Shown: positions 1 to 9,669, counted from the first letter of the stretch. The stretch: 64,000 nucleotides of DNA from Macrothele yani (GCA_039090855.1 CM077001.1:119786922-119850921), one strand, 5' to 3'. The notes: generated by a model from the sequence alone, not told the origin. Numbers and translations are program-made.

Positions 1-281
1 AGCCAGTCTTTCATTCACCGGTGTGAATTGTGCAACGGCACCCGTGGCCGCCACTTTGAGCATCTGATTTGAGTCTGTCCCTGATCTCCATAAATGGGAT
101 TGTGCAACTTATGATGTCGTTAATTCTCTTTCTTTGCACTGTTGAAAGTTCAACTTGGACATCTAACTTTACTCTTTTCTGACACTCAGAGTGGGATGCG
201 ACAGTAGGTTCCATTGTAAATATTGTTCGTCTTGATGGGTACTATCACCCTTCATCTTTTGTGAAACCAGTTTACGAACAG

Positions 282-405
282 CCTGTATATAGGTCTGATT
301 CGTCATGCGCATTTCAAATGCAGCGATTCTTGTGGACAAGGTAACGTCCGGAGTAGTTCAAGATAAAGTGTAGTGCATAATTATGCAACGCAACATAATA
401 TAAGA
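282..405 (-). repeat. Dispersed repeat, inverted copy of 5418-5530
   Basis: The reverse complement of this stretch matches 5418-5530 over about 110-120 bases, with shared blocks such as ACCTTGTCCAC and GACGAATCAG. No coding potential or terminal structure is visible. It may be an edge of an unrecognised dispersed element. The 280 bases before it hold nothing I recognise. Confidence 0.6.
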
Positions 406-425
406 TGACATTCGGGAGGTGTTTA

Positions 426-738
426 AATAAACTCATATGAAACAACAAATGTAAACTTTATTTCACTGACAAATTCATTCAACCACATCAGTAAAGATAA
501 TAGTCCAGGTTCGTGATTTTTTTGATTTTTTTTTTTGACTGAATATTTAACGACCACTGTAAGCAACTCAATGGGCAATAATGAGTCATCCGTCCCTAAT
601 TTAGAGTCACTGGTTCCAGGGAAAGGAGAGAGCCAGTGCCGTAAGACACACAACATCCGTGTCTCACTGGGATTTGAACCCGGATCCTTCACTAACGAAT
701 AGTCAGAAGCCATCGCTTAAACCACCACGCCCCGCTGC
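426..738 (-). repeat. SINE-1 (tRNA-derived) with attached repeat segment
   Basis: Bases ~545-738 are a minus-strand copy of a tRNA-derived SINE found about ten times in the window. On the minus strand it has a tRNA-like head with a B box (GGGTTCAAATCCC) near 670, then a conserved body ending in the GAGTTGCTTACAGTGGTCG region, and a T/A-rich tail. The stretch 426-545 together with the SINE tail is repeated directly at 2582-2710, so the two sites share more than the SINE. The pair flanks the 951-2555 element. Confidence 0.8.
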
Positions 739-1180
739 CAGATTCGTGATGAGCATCACGACTGCACCCTTTTTCAGTCGTAAAATGTGAGGCGGAAGTC
801 CACTCATCTCGATCACATGCAAAATTTCAACTGGATAGAGCACTCTTTCACTATCTTCAGTCACAACTGTGTTTGTAAATGTTGTTGGAATGAGATTTGT
901 GTTGCGAATACTCTTCACCCGTCGGAATCGACGGTTAGTTTCTTCTTTTTTACGCTTTCCAACCGTAGGTTGAAGAAGCGCATATGCTCCAGCTTTGTCC
1001 GTCCGTTCGTCTGTCTGTCAGCACGATACCTCGCATAAAAATGGTTCAATTTCGATGAAATTTTAGTATGTGGTAGGGGACCACCTGGCGACAAACCCTA
1101 TTGAAAATGGATGAAGTGGGATCAAAGGTCAGGACATAGCAGCGGGATGCATTCCATTGCCCTTATGCGTCACAACGTGC

Positions 1181-1343
1181 TGTAACGTGCCTGCCCCGCA
1201 GGACGCACACGATATAAAGGCAGATAGCAGCGATAACGAACGTCCGCGTAGCTCAATTGGTAGAGCGACTTATTCTGGAATGAGGTGACCGGGGTTCAAG
1301 CCCCGGCGTGTACAAAAATGACGGAGAAATTTACTTCGTTACA
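1181..1343 (+). mobile_element. Solo LTR of the tRNA-bearing TRIM
   Basis: 163-bp LTR with canonical TG...CA ends, flanked by a perfect 4-bp target duplication GTGC (1177-1180 and 1344-1347). It matches the LTRs at 9083-9243 and 10660-10822. It contains a TATAAAG motif (1213-1219) and a tRNA-like core (about 1244-1315) with A box TAGCTCAATTGG and B box GGTTCAAGCCC. Having one LTR with intact duplications implies LTR-LTR recombination or loss of the internal part. Its target lies in a 145-bp unit: the flanks TTATGCGTCACAAC and GTAAAATTCG rejoin to match neighbouring units. Confidence 0.88.
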
Positions 1344-1707
1344 GTGCGTAAAATTCGTTCGATTTCAATTAAATTTTAGTATGTGGTAGGGGACCACCTG
1401 GGGACGAACCCTATTGAAAATGGACGAAATGGCGTCAAAGGTCAGGACATAGGATCGGTATCCATTCCATGGCCCTTATCCCATACTATTAAAGGAGCAA
1501 TTCTTGTATGTATGTAAATTTTATTTTGAAAACGGCTCTAAGGATTTTGATGAAAGTCGTTAACCTATCGTTTTCTGGTACTAGCAAAAGATTTAGCCTG
1601 ATCTCGACTTTAAGAAAATTCGTTTAGTGGGTTAAATAACCACCCCGAATTACCACGTTTTTAGTATCATTGCGTCGTCCCATTAATGTAAACCATGCTT
1701 AGAAATC

Positions 1708-1872
1708 TTATGACGTCACAATCTCGCGATTGAGATGTTGGCACGCGGTCACGCCCTTTGTCTCATTACTTCACGCGTTGTGTGTGGATCCTATTAAAGT
1801 TTTATGACGTCACAGTCTTGCGAGCAGATGGTCGCGATTCCCATCTGCCTCATTACGTCACGCGTTGTGTGC
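1708..1872. promoter_or_regulatory. Duplicated module with perfect CRE/ATF palindromes (TGACGTCA)
   Basis: Two ~80-base modules share TTATGACGTCACA, a TTGCGA/TCGCGA block and a terminal TCACGCGTTGTGTG. TGACGTCA, the canonical CREB/ATF site, occurs at 1711-1718 and 1805-1812, with a half-related TACGTCA near 1855. The sites are directly visible; any regulatory role is inference, and they lie inside a repeat element. Confidence 0.35.
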
Positions 1873-2581
1873 GTATGCCCGTCCGCACGATAACTCGCGT
1901 AAAAATCGCTCGATTTCGATGAAATTTTAGTATGGGGTAGGGAAACACCTGGGAAGGAACCCTATTGAAAATGAACGAAATGCGGTCAGAGGTCAAAGTC
2001 AGGACATAGGAGCGGAATGCATTCCACTGTTCTTATGCGTCATAACTAACGTAAAAAAGGTTCGACTTCGATGAAATTTTAGTATGTAGTAGGGGACCAC
2101 CTGGGGACAAACCCTATGGAAAATGGGTGAAAAGGGGTCAAAGGTCAGGATATAGGAGCGGAATCACTTCCACCGCCATTATGCGTCATAACTTACGTAA
2201 AATGCTTCGATTTGGATGAAATGTTAGTATGTTGTAGAGGTCTGCATGGGGACGACTCCTATTGGAAATGGGGTCAAAGGTTAGGACACAGGAGAGAGAT
2301 ATATTCCATAGACCTTATGCATCATAACTTACGAAAAAATGCTTCGATTGCAACAAAACTTTATCATGTTATTTCGAAGGTATACTAAACCGGTTCTGTT
2401 GAATATCATCGAAATGGAATCAAAGGTCAGGGCACAGACCCGAGATTTATTCCACAGCCATTATCCTCATAACGAGTGATAACTCGAGTAATGATTTCTG
2501 GTATGTTGGAAAGCGTAGCCTAATCAATGCATTGCATGATTTTACTAACTTGTTTTTTTCTTGTTTTTGTTTTTTTAAAAG

Positions 2582-2772
2582 AATAAACTCATATGAAACA
2601 ACAAATGTAAACTTTATTTCATTGACAAGTTCATTCAACCTCTTCAGTAAAGACAATAGTACAGGTTCGTGATTTTTTTAACTGAAGGTTTAACGACCAC
2701 CGTTAGCAACTCAATGGGCAGTAAGAAGTCACCCGTCCTAAATTTAGGGTTACTGGTTCCAGGGAAGGGAGA
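2582..2772 (-). repeat. SINE-1 fragment with the same attached repeat as 426-640
   Basis: Direct repeat of the stretch starting at 426: the AATAAACTCATATGAAACAA start, an identical AT-rich segment, then the SINE body (CAACTCAATGGGCAGTAAG, TACTGGTTCCAGGGAAGG). The tRNA-like head is missing because the SINE is cut at about 2772. Confidence 0.7.
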
Positions 2773-2964
2773 ATTCACTCTTGTCTGAGATATATAGTTG
2801 CGAGCCATTGAGCGCTCACGCGTTTAAGTAAGGCTCTTACGTTTTCTTTTTTCTTTTTTTTTTTTCTTTTTTTCCGCGGGAGAGACATTCTGTTAAAGGT
2901 AAGTATGCAATAAAGTATTTACTTACTTTAGGACTGATCATAGAACACCATGCGCACACCAAGT

Positions 2965-3150
2965 CTGATACTAAACTGAGCGCCTGATGTATATAAGGGC
3001 CGCACGCTTCTCCCATGGAACTTTGCCGCCCCGCCACGCCCGAACCGTTGCCCCAATCCCAGTTTTCTTTTTCGACAGGCACATCTACATGATATGACCT
3101 TTATTTTGGTACCTGAACAATATTTTTACGTTCAGCCGTTCTGTCAAAAT
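2965..3150 (+). repeat. Dispersed ~200-bp repeat, copy 1, split by a Tc1 element
   Basis: This segment plus 4577-4615 matches the uninterrupted stretch 4962-5163. Shared blocks include CGCTTCTCCCATGGA, CTTTGCCGCCC, CACATCTACATG and, after the Tc1 insertion, CACAGTAAAAACCCTTATAG. The paralogous empty site (TCAAAATAGGACACA, TA at 5123-5124) fixes the Tc1 insertion point. Confidence 0.75.
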
Positions 3151-3151
3151 A

Positions 3152-4576
3152 CACTGACGGGAAAAAAAATCCCAACACCACGAAAAAATAGTTGTAGAGG
3201 AATGAAATGGCGGCAATACATTTGTATAGGTAACATATTTAATCGATTAAGGTTTTAAGATCACAGCTTATTGTAAGCGCGAGAAGAGCCATTTTAAATG
3301 TGAAATGCTGGTACATTAATAACCGGTGTAACCGCCAGAATGTTGAATGCAAGAACGCAAACGTTCATGCATTGTGTCGTACAGGTGCTCGATGTCAGTT
3401 TGTGGGATGGAGTTCCATGCCTGTTGCACTTGGTCGGTCAATACAGGGACGGTTAATGCTGGTTAGGGATGACGCTGGAGTTTTCGTCCAATGATGTCCC
3501 ATACGTGCTCGATTGGTGAAAGACCTGGTGATCTAGCAGGCCACGGTAACATGTCGACACTCTGTAGAGCATGTTGGGTTGCAACAGCGGTATGCGGGCG
3601 AGCGTTATCCTGTTGGAAAACACCCCTGGAATGCTGTTCATGAATGGCAGCACAACAGGTTGAATCACCAGACCGACGTACAACTGTGCCGTCAGGGTGC
3701 GTGGGATAACCACGAGAGTGCTCCTGCTGTCATAGGAAATTGCTCCCCAGACCATAACTCCAGGTGGAGGTCCAGTGTGTCTCGGCCGCAGACAGGTTGG
3801 TTGCAGGCGCTCACCTGGCCTCCTTCTAACCAACACACGACCATCACTGGCACCCAGGCAGAACAGGCTTTCATCAGAAAACACAACAGATCTCCACTCC
3901 GTCCTCCAATGACCTCTAGCTTGACACCACTGACGTTGCAAACGGTAGTGGTTTGGAGTAAGCGGAATGCACGCTACAGGACGTCTGGCTCGGAGCTGTC
4001 CTTCAAGTAACCGATTTGTAACAGTTCGTTGTGTCACTGTGGTGGCCACTGCAGCTCGAATTGCTGCCGCAGACGCAGTACGATGCGCCACGGCCATACG
4101 CCGTACACGGGGTCTTCCCTCTCAGTAGTGCCACGTGGTCGGCCGGAACCCGGTCTTCTTAAGGCAGTACCTTACCTTGACCACCGCTGCCAACAATCAT
4201 GCACAGTGGCTACATTCCTGCCAAGTCGTTCTGCAATATTGCGGAATGAAAATCCACCTTCTCGTAGTCCTATTAAACGACCTCGTTCAAACTCCGTGAG
4301 CTGTTGATAATGGCTTCTTCGTCTTTTTAAAGGCATTCTTGACTAATATCAAAACCCTACGTCGAATCTCAACGATAACTAACGCTCACGAACGTTACAG
4401 CGCGTATTTACCGCAAACCTGCTTTGCATGTTCCGAGGGGCGCTACTAGCGCCACACGTATGCGCCGAGTGCAAAATTTGCATAGACGTCATCTTGCAGA
4501 TGTACTCTCACCGCCTACCAACTGTCGTTTTTCTAACACAACCCGTTCTTGGTGTTGGGATTTTTTTCCGTCAGTG
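3152..4576 (-). mobile_element. Tc1-like DNA transposon (1425 bp)
   Basis: Terminal inverted repeats start CACTGACGG followed by an A-run and TCCCAACACCA at both ends (left 3152-3180; right 4545-4576 in inverse), flanked by TA duplications (3150-3151 and 4577-4578). It encodes a broken DD34E transposase on the minus strand. Its pre-insertion sequence is preserved in the paralogous repeat at 4962-5163. Confidence 0.92.
3316..4336 (-). pseudogene. Tc1-like transposase pseudogene (DD34E)
   Basis: A Tc1-family transposase cuts and pastes its own element at TA sites. The minus-strand reading starts at 4336 with MPLKRRRSHYQQLTEFERGR, the usual paired-type helix-turn-helix start, and ends in a typical GGYTGY terminus at 3316. 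An in-frame stop follows the CWQRWSR segment near 4175, where the frame shifts. The central part (4097-3650) includes the first catalytic Asp in VVFSDESLF and the PGVMVWGAIS segment. A second frameshift near 3620-3640 hides the second Asp (expected QQDNARPH region), and the terminal Glu lies in SPIEHVWDIIG. The two frameshifts and the stop make it inactive. Plus-strand open frames here are antisense shadows. Confidence 0.88.
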
Positions 4577-4961
4577 TAGGTCTCACAGTAAAAACCCTTA
4601 TAGAATGAAGATATAGATGGCGCAATTGAATATGTACATTCTAAACATTTTCACTAACAATGGTCAACGTAATGTTTATTTACATCTTTACATAATGGGA
4701 AACGTCTTACCTACGTGAATAAACTGAATCGGATGAATATTAAATTGTATATATACATCACACAATCCAACGGCATAACTCAATCAGGTCTTCGAGAGTG
4801 TTCGTTATTCCGATGAGAACTTTGATACCAATGCCTGCTAGCGTTGCTTCGCACAACGGTTTGCTCAGAAAATATAAGACTTCGGACTTTGGTCTATCTC
4901 AGTCCCTCCATGCTATCGCCTTCAACCGCGCGTGAGTCAACCGCAGGCGATCGGAAGTCAA

Positions 4962-5163
4962 CCGCATGCTTCTCCCATAGACTTTACATGGAAACTTTGC
5001 CGCCCTTCAACGCCCGAACCGTTGATCCAACCTCATTTTTCTCTTCGACTGGCACATCTACATGGTAAGACCTTTATTTTGATGCCTCAACTACATCTTT
5101 ACGATAAGCCGTTCTCTCAAAATAGGACACACAGTAAGAAACCTTATAGAATTAATATATAGA
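4962..5163 (+). repeat. Dispersed ~200-bp repeat, copy 2 (uninterrupted)
   Basis: Paralogue of 2965-3150 plus 4577-4615, retaining the empty target site of the Tc1 element at TA 5123-5124. The stretch 4640-4960 between them holds nothing I recognise. Confidence 0.7.
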
Positions 5164-5354
5164 TGACGGTTACTTACCATAAGGAAAGGTGGGAGGCGGG
5201 GAGGGGTTACATGTAGTGTAAGAGGGGTTGTTTCTGTAAGATAAACTACTCAATGATTGTCTCCAAGGGAGATGAACAGAAACAATGCCTCTTTTACTTC
5301 ATGTAACCCCCCCCCCTCGCCTCCCACCTTTCCTTAATGGTAAGTAAGCCGTCA
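5164..5354. mobile_element. Foldback MITE (191 bp)
   Basis: Long inverted arms: 5164-5225 starts TGACGGTTACTTACCAT and continues AAGGAAAGGTGGGAGGCG; 5284-5354 is its near-perfect reverse complement, differing by small indels including a C-run of about ten. The ~58-base loop has no coding sequence. This is the typical structure of a non-autonomous foldback DNA element. Confidence 0.8.
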
Positions 5355-5417
5355 TTGTCTATTAAACCCTTTCCGAATGCCACCTTATCTTCATTATGCA
5401 TTGTGCAGTTTTCAATA

Positions 5418-5530
5418 ACATTATGTTGTGTTGTATAATTATATACTACATCTTATCTTGTACTACACCTGAAGTTACCTTGTCCACCAGGATCGCTGCG
5501 TGACGAATCAGGCCTATATATATAAATCAT
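5418..5530 (+). repeat. Dispersed repeat, inverted partner of 282-405
   Basis: See 282-405. The block ACCTTGTCCACCAGGATCGC and the following GACGAATCAGGCCTATATA identify the match. The stretch 5620-6150 downstream is AT-rich with no recognisable feature. Confidence 0.6.
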
Positions 5531-6154
5531 GTAGACTCTTTTTTCTTCCAAGTTTCTTCACTTGATGATGCACAGGACGCCTGTGTGAAAGATCTTGTGT
5601 GGGTTTTTTTTTTTTTTTGGCCTTGTACATATTTTAATCATTAAATTTTTAAAGTATTAAAACTAAGGCATGTGTGCCCTATGGTATCGTGCTTCGACGG
5701 CTAACTCCAGCAAATGATATTCTTTTAGCACGAAATATTTCTTTTACCTTGATGTGTCAGCTATATAGGAAGTCAATAAATGAGTCTTCTCTGGAATCGA
5801 TGCACTGCTCAGTGTTGGTATAACAATACAATTGTTTCTGTTCACTATGCGTGATGCAAATGTTAACAAATTATTTACAAATGAAGCGATGGGTGGGAAA
5901 TGCCACAACAATGAGACGACCTTGCACTAGCAAGTGAAAAATAAGCATAACGATGTGTCAGGCATATGGAGTGTCAATAAGAAAGTCCCTAATCTGGAAG
6001 CGATACACTGCAGAATCATTTCATAACAAAAGAATTGTGCCTGCGTACTCCTAGAACCAGCGAGTGCCGTATTGCTATTTCAAATAAGTGTCATGCGTGG
6101 TGTGATGTAACAGTGCATAGCCATATTCGGACTATAAGACTAAACATTCTGTAC

Positions 6155-6315
6155 TTTGACGTGCCTGCCCCGCAGGACAACACGAGATAAAGGCAGATAG
6201 TAGTGAGAGCACAAGCCAGTGTAGTGGATAATACTCGGAGCTCCGGAGCCGAGAGTTGGGGATTCGAATCCCGCCCCTAGCATAAAAATTATGGGGAAAT
6301 TTACTTCGTCATTAT
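6155..6315 (+). mobile_element. TRIM LTR variant carrying a different tRNA-like core
   Basis: The 5' head (GACGTGCCTGCCCCGCAGGA, GATAAAGGCAGATAG) and the 3' end (GGGGAAATTTACTTCGT) match the TRIM LTRs, but the tRNA-like centre is unrelated in sequence. Here the D-arm/A-box region reads GTGTAGTGGATAATAC, the anticodon-arm position is a self-complementary CTCGGAGCTCCGGAGCCGAG (6234-6253), and the B box is GATTCGAATCC (6261-6271). Flanking GTAC (6151-6154) has only an imperfect match downstream (GTAT), so the exact 3' end is uncertain. Confidence 0.72.
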
Positions 6316-6449
6316 ATGTATATAGATAAACGAAAGTATTTGCACAGGAAGCATCTCACAATAGTATAAGATCTCAAGGTAGGTTGATCAACACATCGCA
6401 CATATAACACATAAACAGTGAACTTTGCATGGAAGGTAATGAATTTATA

Positions 6450-6662
6450 TACCGCCCCGGGGGCACAGTGGTTTAAGCGATGGCCTATGATCATTCGTCC
6501 GAAAGGGGTCTAGGTTCGAATCCCGGTGAGGCATGGATGTTGTGTTTGTCTTACGGCACTAACTCTCTCCCTTCCCTGGAACCAGCTACCTTAAATTGGG
6601 ACGGGCGACTGCTTATAGCCCATTGAGTTGCTCACGGTGGTCATTAAATCTCCAATAAAAAA
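6450..6662 (+). repeat. SINE-1, near full length, with 12-bp target duplication
   Basis: Best plus-strand copy. The tRNA-like head has an A-box region GCACAGTGGTTTAAGCG and B box GGTTCGAATCCC. It is followed by a body (GTGTTTGTCTTACGGCACT, CCCTGGAACCAG, GACGGGCGACTGCTTATAGC, GAGTTGCTCACGGTGGTC) and an A-rich tail. The flanking duplication AATGAATTTATA (6438-6449 and 6663-6674) is the signature of target-primed reverse transcription. Confidence 0.9.
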
Positions 6663-7420
6663 AATGAATTTATACACTGGATGATGCCGATGATACGAAT
6701 GATGGTGAGTTTGAAGAAGGTGATAATTCAGCCTCGTATGAGGTGAGGTACATACTTTTTTTATACGCAAACAATTATGGAAAACACATGGTTTTAATAC
6801 GTTCGGCTGGCAAAGACGCCAGGATGCTGGGCTTTAGTCTGTACGAAAGTATTTATGGCAAGTAGATCGTTTTGATACAATAATCTGATCATCAGCCCAG
6901 GACGCTGAAATTACTTGGGTATGTTTAAATGCACAAAAGTATGGGAAGCAGATGGTTTTAAGATGTTAGCCCAATAAGTAGGTAACTACGCAACATTGTT
7001 CGATGTTTGAAAGAAATTATGCAAAGTCAAGCATTCGGTTCATTCGGAACTCTAGGATACTTTGCCCTTGTGTATAAAAAGGAAAATGCAAATGCTAAAC
7101 TTAGCAAGGAAGAAACAACGAAGATGACACCGAATTTTCCTTTGTAATGAGCACGTCTTTTGAATCCTTTCTGACGTGAATTGAATTTATGAAAGGCGAT
7201 GCAACTGGTTAGAAAATATTCAATCAGATTTCTACAATCGATAAAACATCCAGAAATAGAAACAGCTGACTACTTCCACCAACGGCTAAAAAAATATATT
7301 ACGAAAATTAACTAATGGCTCACAGAAAGTTTCTCATAGAAGAAGGAAGGTATCGGAGACAAACAGAATTTCAAATCGAAGAGATAAAAGAAGAAATATA
7401 GAAGGAAACTTTGTATAACT

Positions 7421-8926
7421 TTACACCTTCCAGCGGAAGTTTACATTATGGGAAAGTTGAGAATAGGCGTAAAATATTCTTCAAAGAAAAAGCTATGCTA
7501 AAAGTAATAACTTTTCAAATACGTCTCCCGTAAGAAGAGATAACGAGAAAAAAGTTTAGACTTTTACGTCACCTAGTGAGAAATATGTGCGTTATTTAAA
7601 GAGTAAACACTGGAGCCCCGTAGCGGCGAAAGTGTGCATTATTTTGGGGAGCAAAATACACATAAACAAAATCATAGCTAGTAATGCCTAACCAAAAAAG
7701 AATTTTTTCGATCGGGTTTTTAGTGTCGCAAATATCGCTGTAAACGGAAAGGTGAACTTACGCCCTGTAGTGGCAAACTTGTGCGTTAAGAAAAATTCGA
7801 AATTTTATGAGAAACATTTTGCAGCGGAAACGTTCTCCAACAAAGGCTTTTTCAAATTTTAGAATCAGAGATATTGACAAAAAATATGATACACATCTAC
7901 GTCTCCCTGGAGGAAAAAACATATATTATTTTAAAAAGAAAGTATTCCGAAAATATTTTCCAAGGTGAGCGGTATCAGTCCACGAAAGAATTTTTTCAAT
8001 CGAGCTTTCGGAAGCTTAGATTTTTCAGCAAATACATTGGAAGCAGAAATAAACACTTACGTCCCCTGGTCACCAAACCATTCTTTATTAAAAATTGGAA
8101 ATTACATGTAACACATTTCTCGTCAGGAGCTGTATCCGATGCAGGAAGGATTTTTCAAATCGGAGTTTCAGAAACAGAGATATCGGGGGAAAACTCAGTT
8201 TTATCCTTACACCCCGAAAGAGAAAAAAATATGTGGATCACTTGAAAATTTCTTTGAAACTATATCAAAAACACTTCTCACAAAAAAAACGCTCTCTTAC
8301 AAAGAAAGAATGTTTCGAATCGGACACTCAGAAGCAGAGATATCAATAAAAAACAAATATACACTTATGGCCTCTAGCGGAAAAAGTATGTACTATCTTA
8401 AACAGGAGGTGTTTTCAAAAGGTTTCCCGAGGTGAGCTGTGTCGACCCACAGAAGAATTTTTTTCAATCGAGTTTCCAGAAGCTAAGATTTTTCTACAAT
8501 TACATCAGAAGCAGGAATAAAAACTTACGCTCCCTGGTAATCAAAACTTTCCTTACAAATATCAGAAATTCTATGCAGAACATTTCCCAATGGTGGAAGA
8601 ATTTTAGCAGTTTTGATTGGTGGAAATTTAAAGTGGTTAGCAGTTTCGAATGGTGAAGAATTTTAGCAGTTTCCAATGGTGGAAGAATTTTTCAAATCGG
8701 GCTTTTAGAAGCAAAGATACCGGGGGAAATGTAATTTACCTTTACGCCCTCTAGCGAAAAATCTATGCATTACTTGAAAAAGAAACTGTGCTCAAAATGA
8801 TTTTCGTTATAAATGTCATCGAAAGGAAGAAATAATTATTTCAATCGGCTATTTAGAAGCAACTATATGCAATAAAATTTATTTTGAATTCCATATCGTC
8901 TGCATTTGCGCCTTCTAGCGGTAAAG
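7421..8926 (+). repeat. Degenerate array of ~150-bp-spaced units with CTCF-like motif
   Basis: About ten related blocks occur at ~7421, 7563, 7613, 7759, 8058, 8208, 8366, 8525, 8741 and 8907. The best read TTACGCCCTCTAGCG, TGCGCCTTCTAGCGGTAAAG and TTACGCCCTGTAGTGGCAAA, often followed by a TTGTGCATTA-like tail. Between them recurs a TTTTTCAATCGGGCTTTTAGAAGCA-type block (for example near 7995, 8150, 8460, 8690 and 9000). Open frames of 74-123 codons here shift between units and look non-coding. The block resembles the CTCF consensus CGCCCYCTRGYGG, but that is inference from motif memory only. Confidence 0.55.
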
Positions 8927-9082
8927 TTGTGCATCCGGGAAAACTCTACGGCAAGAATCATCATTCGCACATTTCAAGCTTTCCAATGCAAAAATAATTT
9001 TTCAAATCGGAGTAATAGTTGCAGAGATAAGGTGTCCACTGAGGACGAGCAGACGGTCAAACCAACAACATAAGCAGTATCT

Positions 9083-9664
9083 TGTGACGTACCTGCCAGC
9101 AGGACGCATACGACATAAAGGCAGATAGCAGTCAGAACGAACGTCCGCGTAGCTCAATTAGTAGAGTGACTTATTCCGGAATGACGGGACCGGGTTCGAG
9201 CCCCGGCGTGGACAAAAATGACGGAGAAATTTACTTCGTTATAATGGCGCCCGAACTTTCCGGATGATCCGGACGTTCAAGATCTCGCAATGGTGTGATG
9301 TTCTTTCCACACCGCGAGATAGGAAAAATAAGAGAATCCCTTCTCCAGCGCTTCGAAAAATAAATGTGTGTGACGTTGCATTCCACACCCCAGATTCACT
9401 GGGAGTTCTCAAGTGCACGTTCTACAGCGGATGGCTGCCTGCAACGATTCATGGTCACGGCTGACCCGTGGGCCATGCCCCCGGCCCTCTTTCGGGGGGG
9501 AGATGTGACGTACCTGCCAGAAGGACGCACACGACATAAAGGCAGATAGCAGTCAGAACGAACGTCCGCGTAGCTCAATTAGTAGAGTGACTTATTCCGG
9601 AATGACGGGACCGGGTTCGAGCCCCGGCGTGGACAAAAATGACGGAGAAATTTACTTCGTTATA
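9083..9664 (+). mobile_element. TRIM: miniature LTR retrotransposon with tRNA-like sequence in its LTRs, copy 1
   Basis: Complete 582-bp element flanked by a perfect 4-bp duplication ATCT (9079-9082 and 9665-9668). The 5' LTR (9083-9243) and 3' LTR (9504-9664) are both 161 bp and differ at only two positions, so the insertion is recent. One base after the 5' LTR lies the primer binding site TGGCGCCCGAAC (9245-9256), complementary to the 3' end of tRNA-Lys. Just before the 3' LTR is a polypurine tract GGGGGGGAGA (9494-9503). The 260-bp interior has no gag or pol, so proteins would have to come from an autonomous LTR element. Each LTR carries a ~72-nt tRNA-like sequence. No TTTT occurs on the sense strand within the element. 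Confidence 0.92.
9143..9214 (+). other. tRNA-like sequence in the TRIM 5' LTR
   Basis: A cloverleaf can be drawn: acceptor GTCCGCG pairs with CGTGGAC, D arm GCTC with a loop and GAGT, and T arm CCGGG-TTCGAGC-CCCGG. The A box is TAGCTCAATTAG (9150-9161) and the B box GTTCGAGCC (9194-9202). The anticodon-arm position is CTTATTCCGGAATGA, self-complementary around CCGG, giving a paired stem but a shortened loop, so it is unlikely to be a working tRNA. The 3' LTR has the same core at 9564-9635. Confidence 0.75.
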
Positions 9665-9669
9665 ATCTG

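Larger units (their letters stand above)
951..2555 (+). repeat. 'TACGCTTTCC' repeat element, copy 1, with ~145-bp tandem units
   Basis: It begins TACGCTTTCCAAC (951) and carries the inverse motif GTTGGAAAGCGTA near 2505-2517, followed by ~40 more bases shared with the second copy at 21376-24250. Inside are about six degenerate units of ~145 bp, each with a TTTTAGTATGTGGTAGGGGA block, a CCTATTGAAAATGG block, a GGTCAAAGGTCAGGACA block and a TTATGCGTCATAACTTACG block. A solo LTR (1181-1343) interrupts the first unit. The central 1490-1890 stretch differs from the units. No transposase is present; I cannot assign a superfamily. Confidence 0.7.

Noticed and set aside
3579..4010. 143-codon plus-strand frame
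   Set aside because: Antisense to the Tc1 transposase, which has recognisable motifs on the minus strand.
5563..5600. Hammerhead-like TTGATGA, a CACAGG/CCTGTG stem and GAAAG
   Set aside because: Stem register does not fit the hammerhead core cleanly (unequal bases on the two sides); mentioned only as a lead beside 20895-21375.
7874..8435. Overlapping frames of 84-123 codons
   Set aside because: They lie in a degenerate repeat array and change frame between units.
9143..9214. A functional tRNA gene
   Set aside because: Cloverleaf-like, but the anticodon loop is shortened and self-complementary, and it recurs as part of an LTR.
9264..9466. A 66-codon frame at the same place in both TRIM interiors (also 10422-10624)
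   Set aside because: The two versions differ at about 11 amino acids from roughly 16 nucleotide changes, with no excess of silent changes. Similarity is explained by DNA homology, so I do not call a gene.
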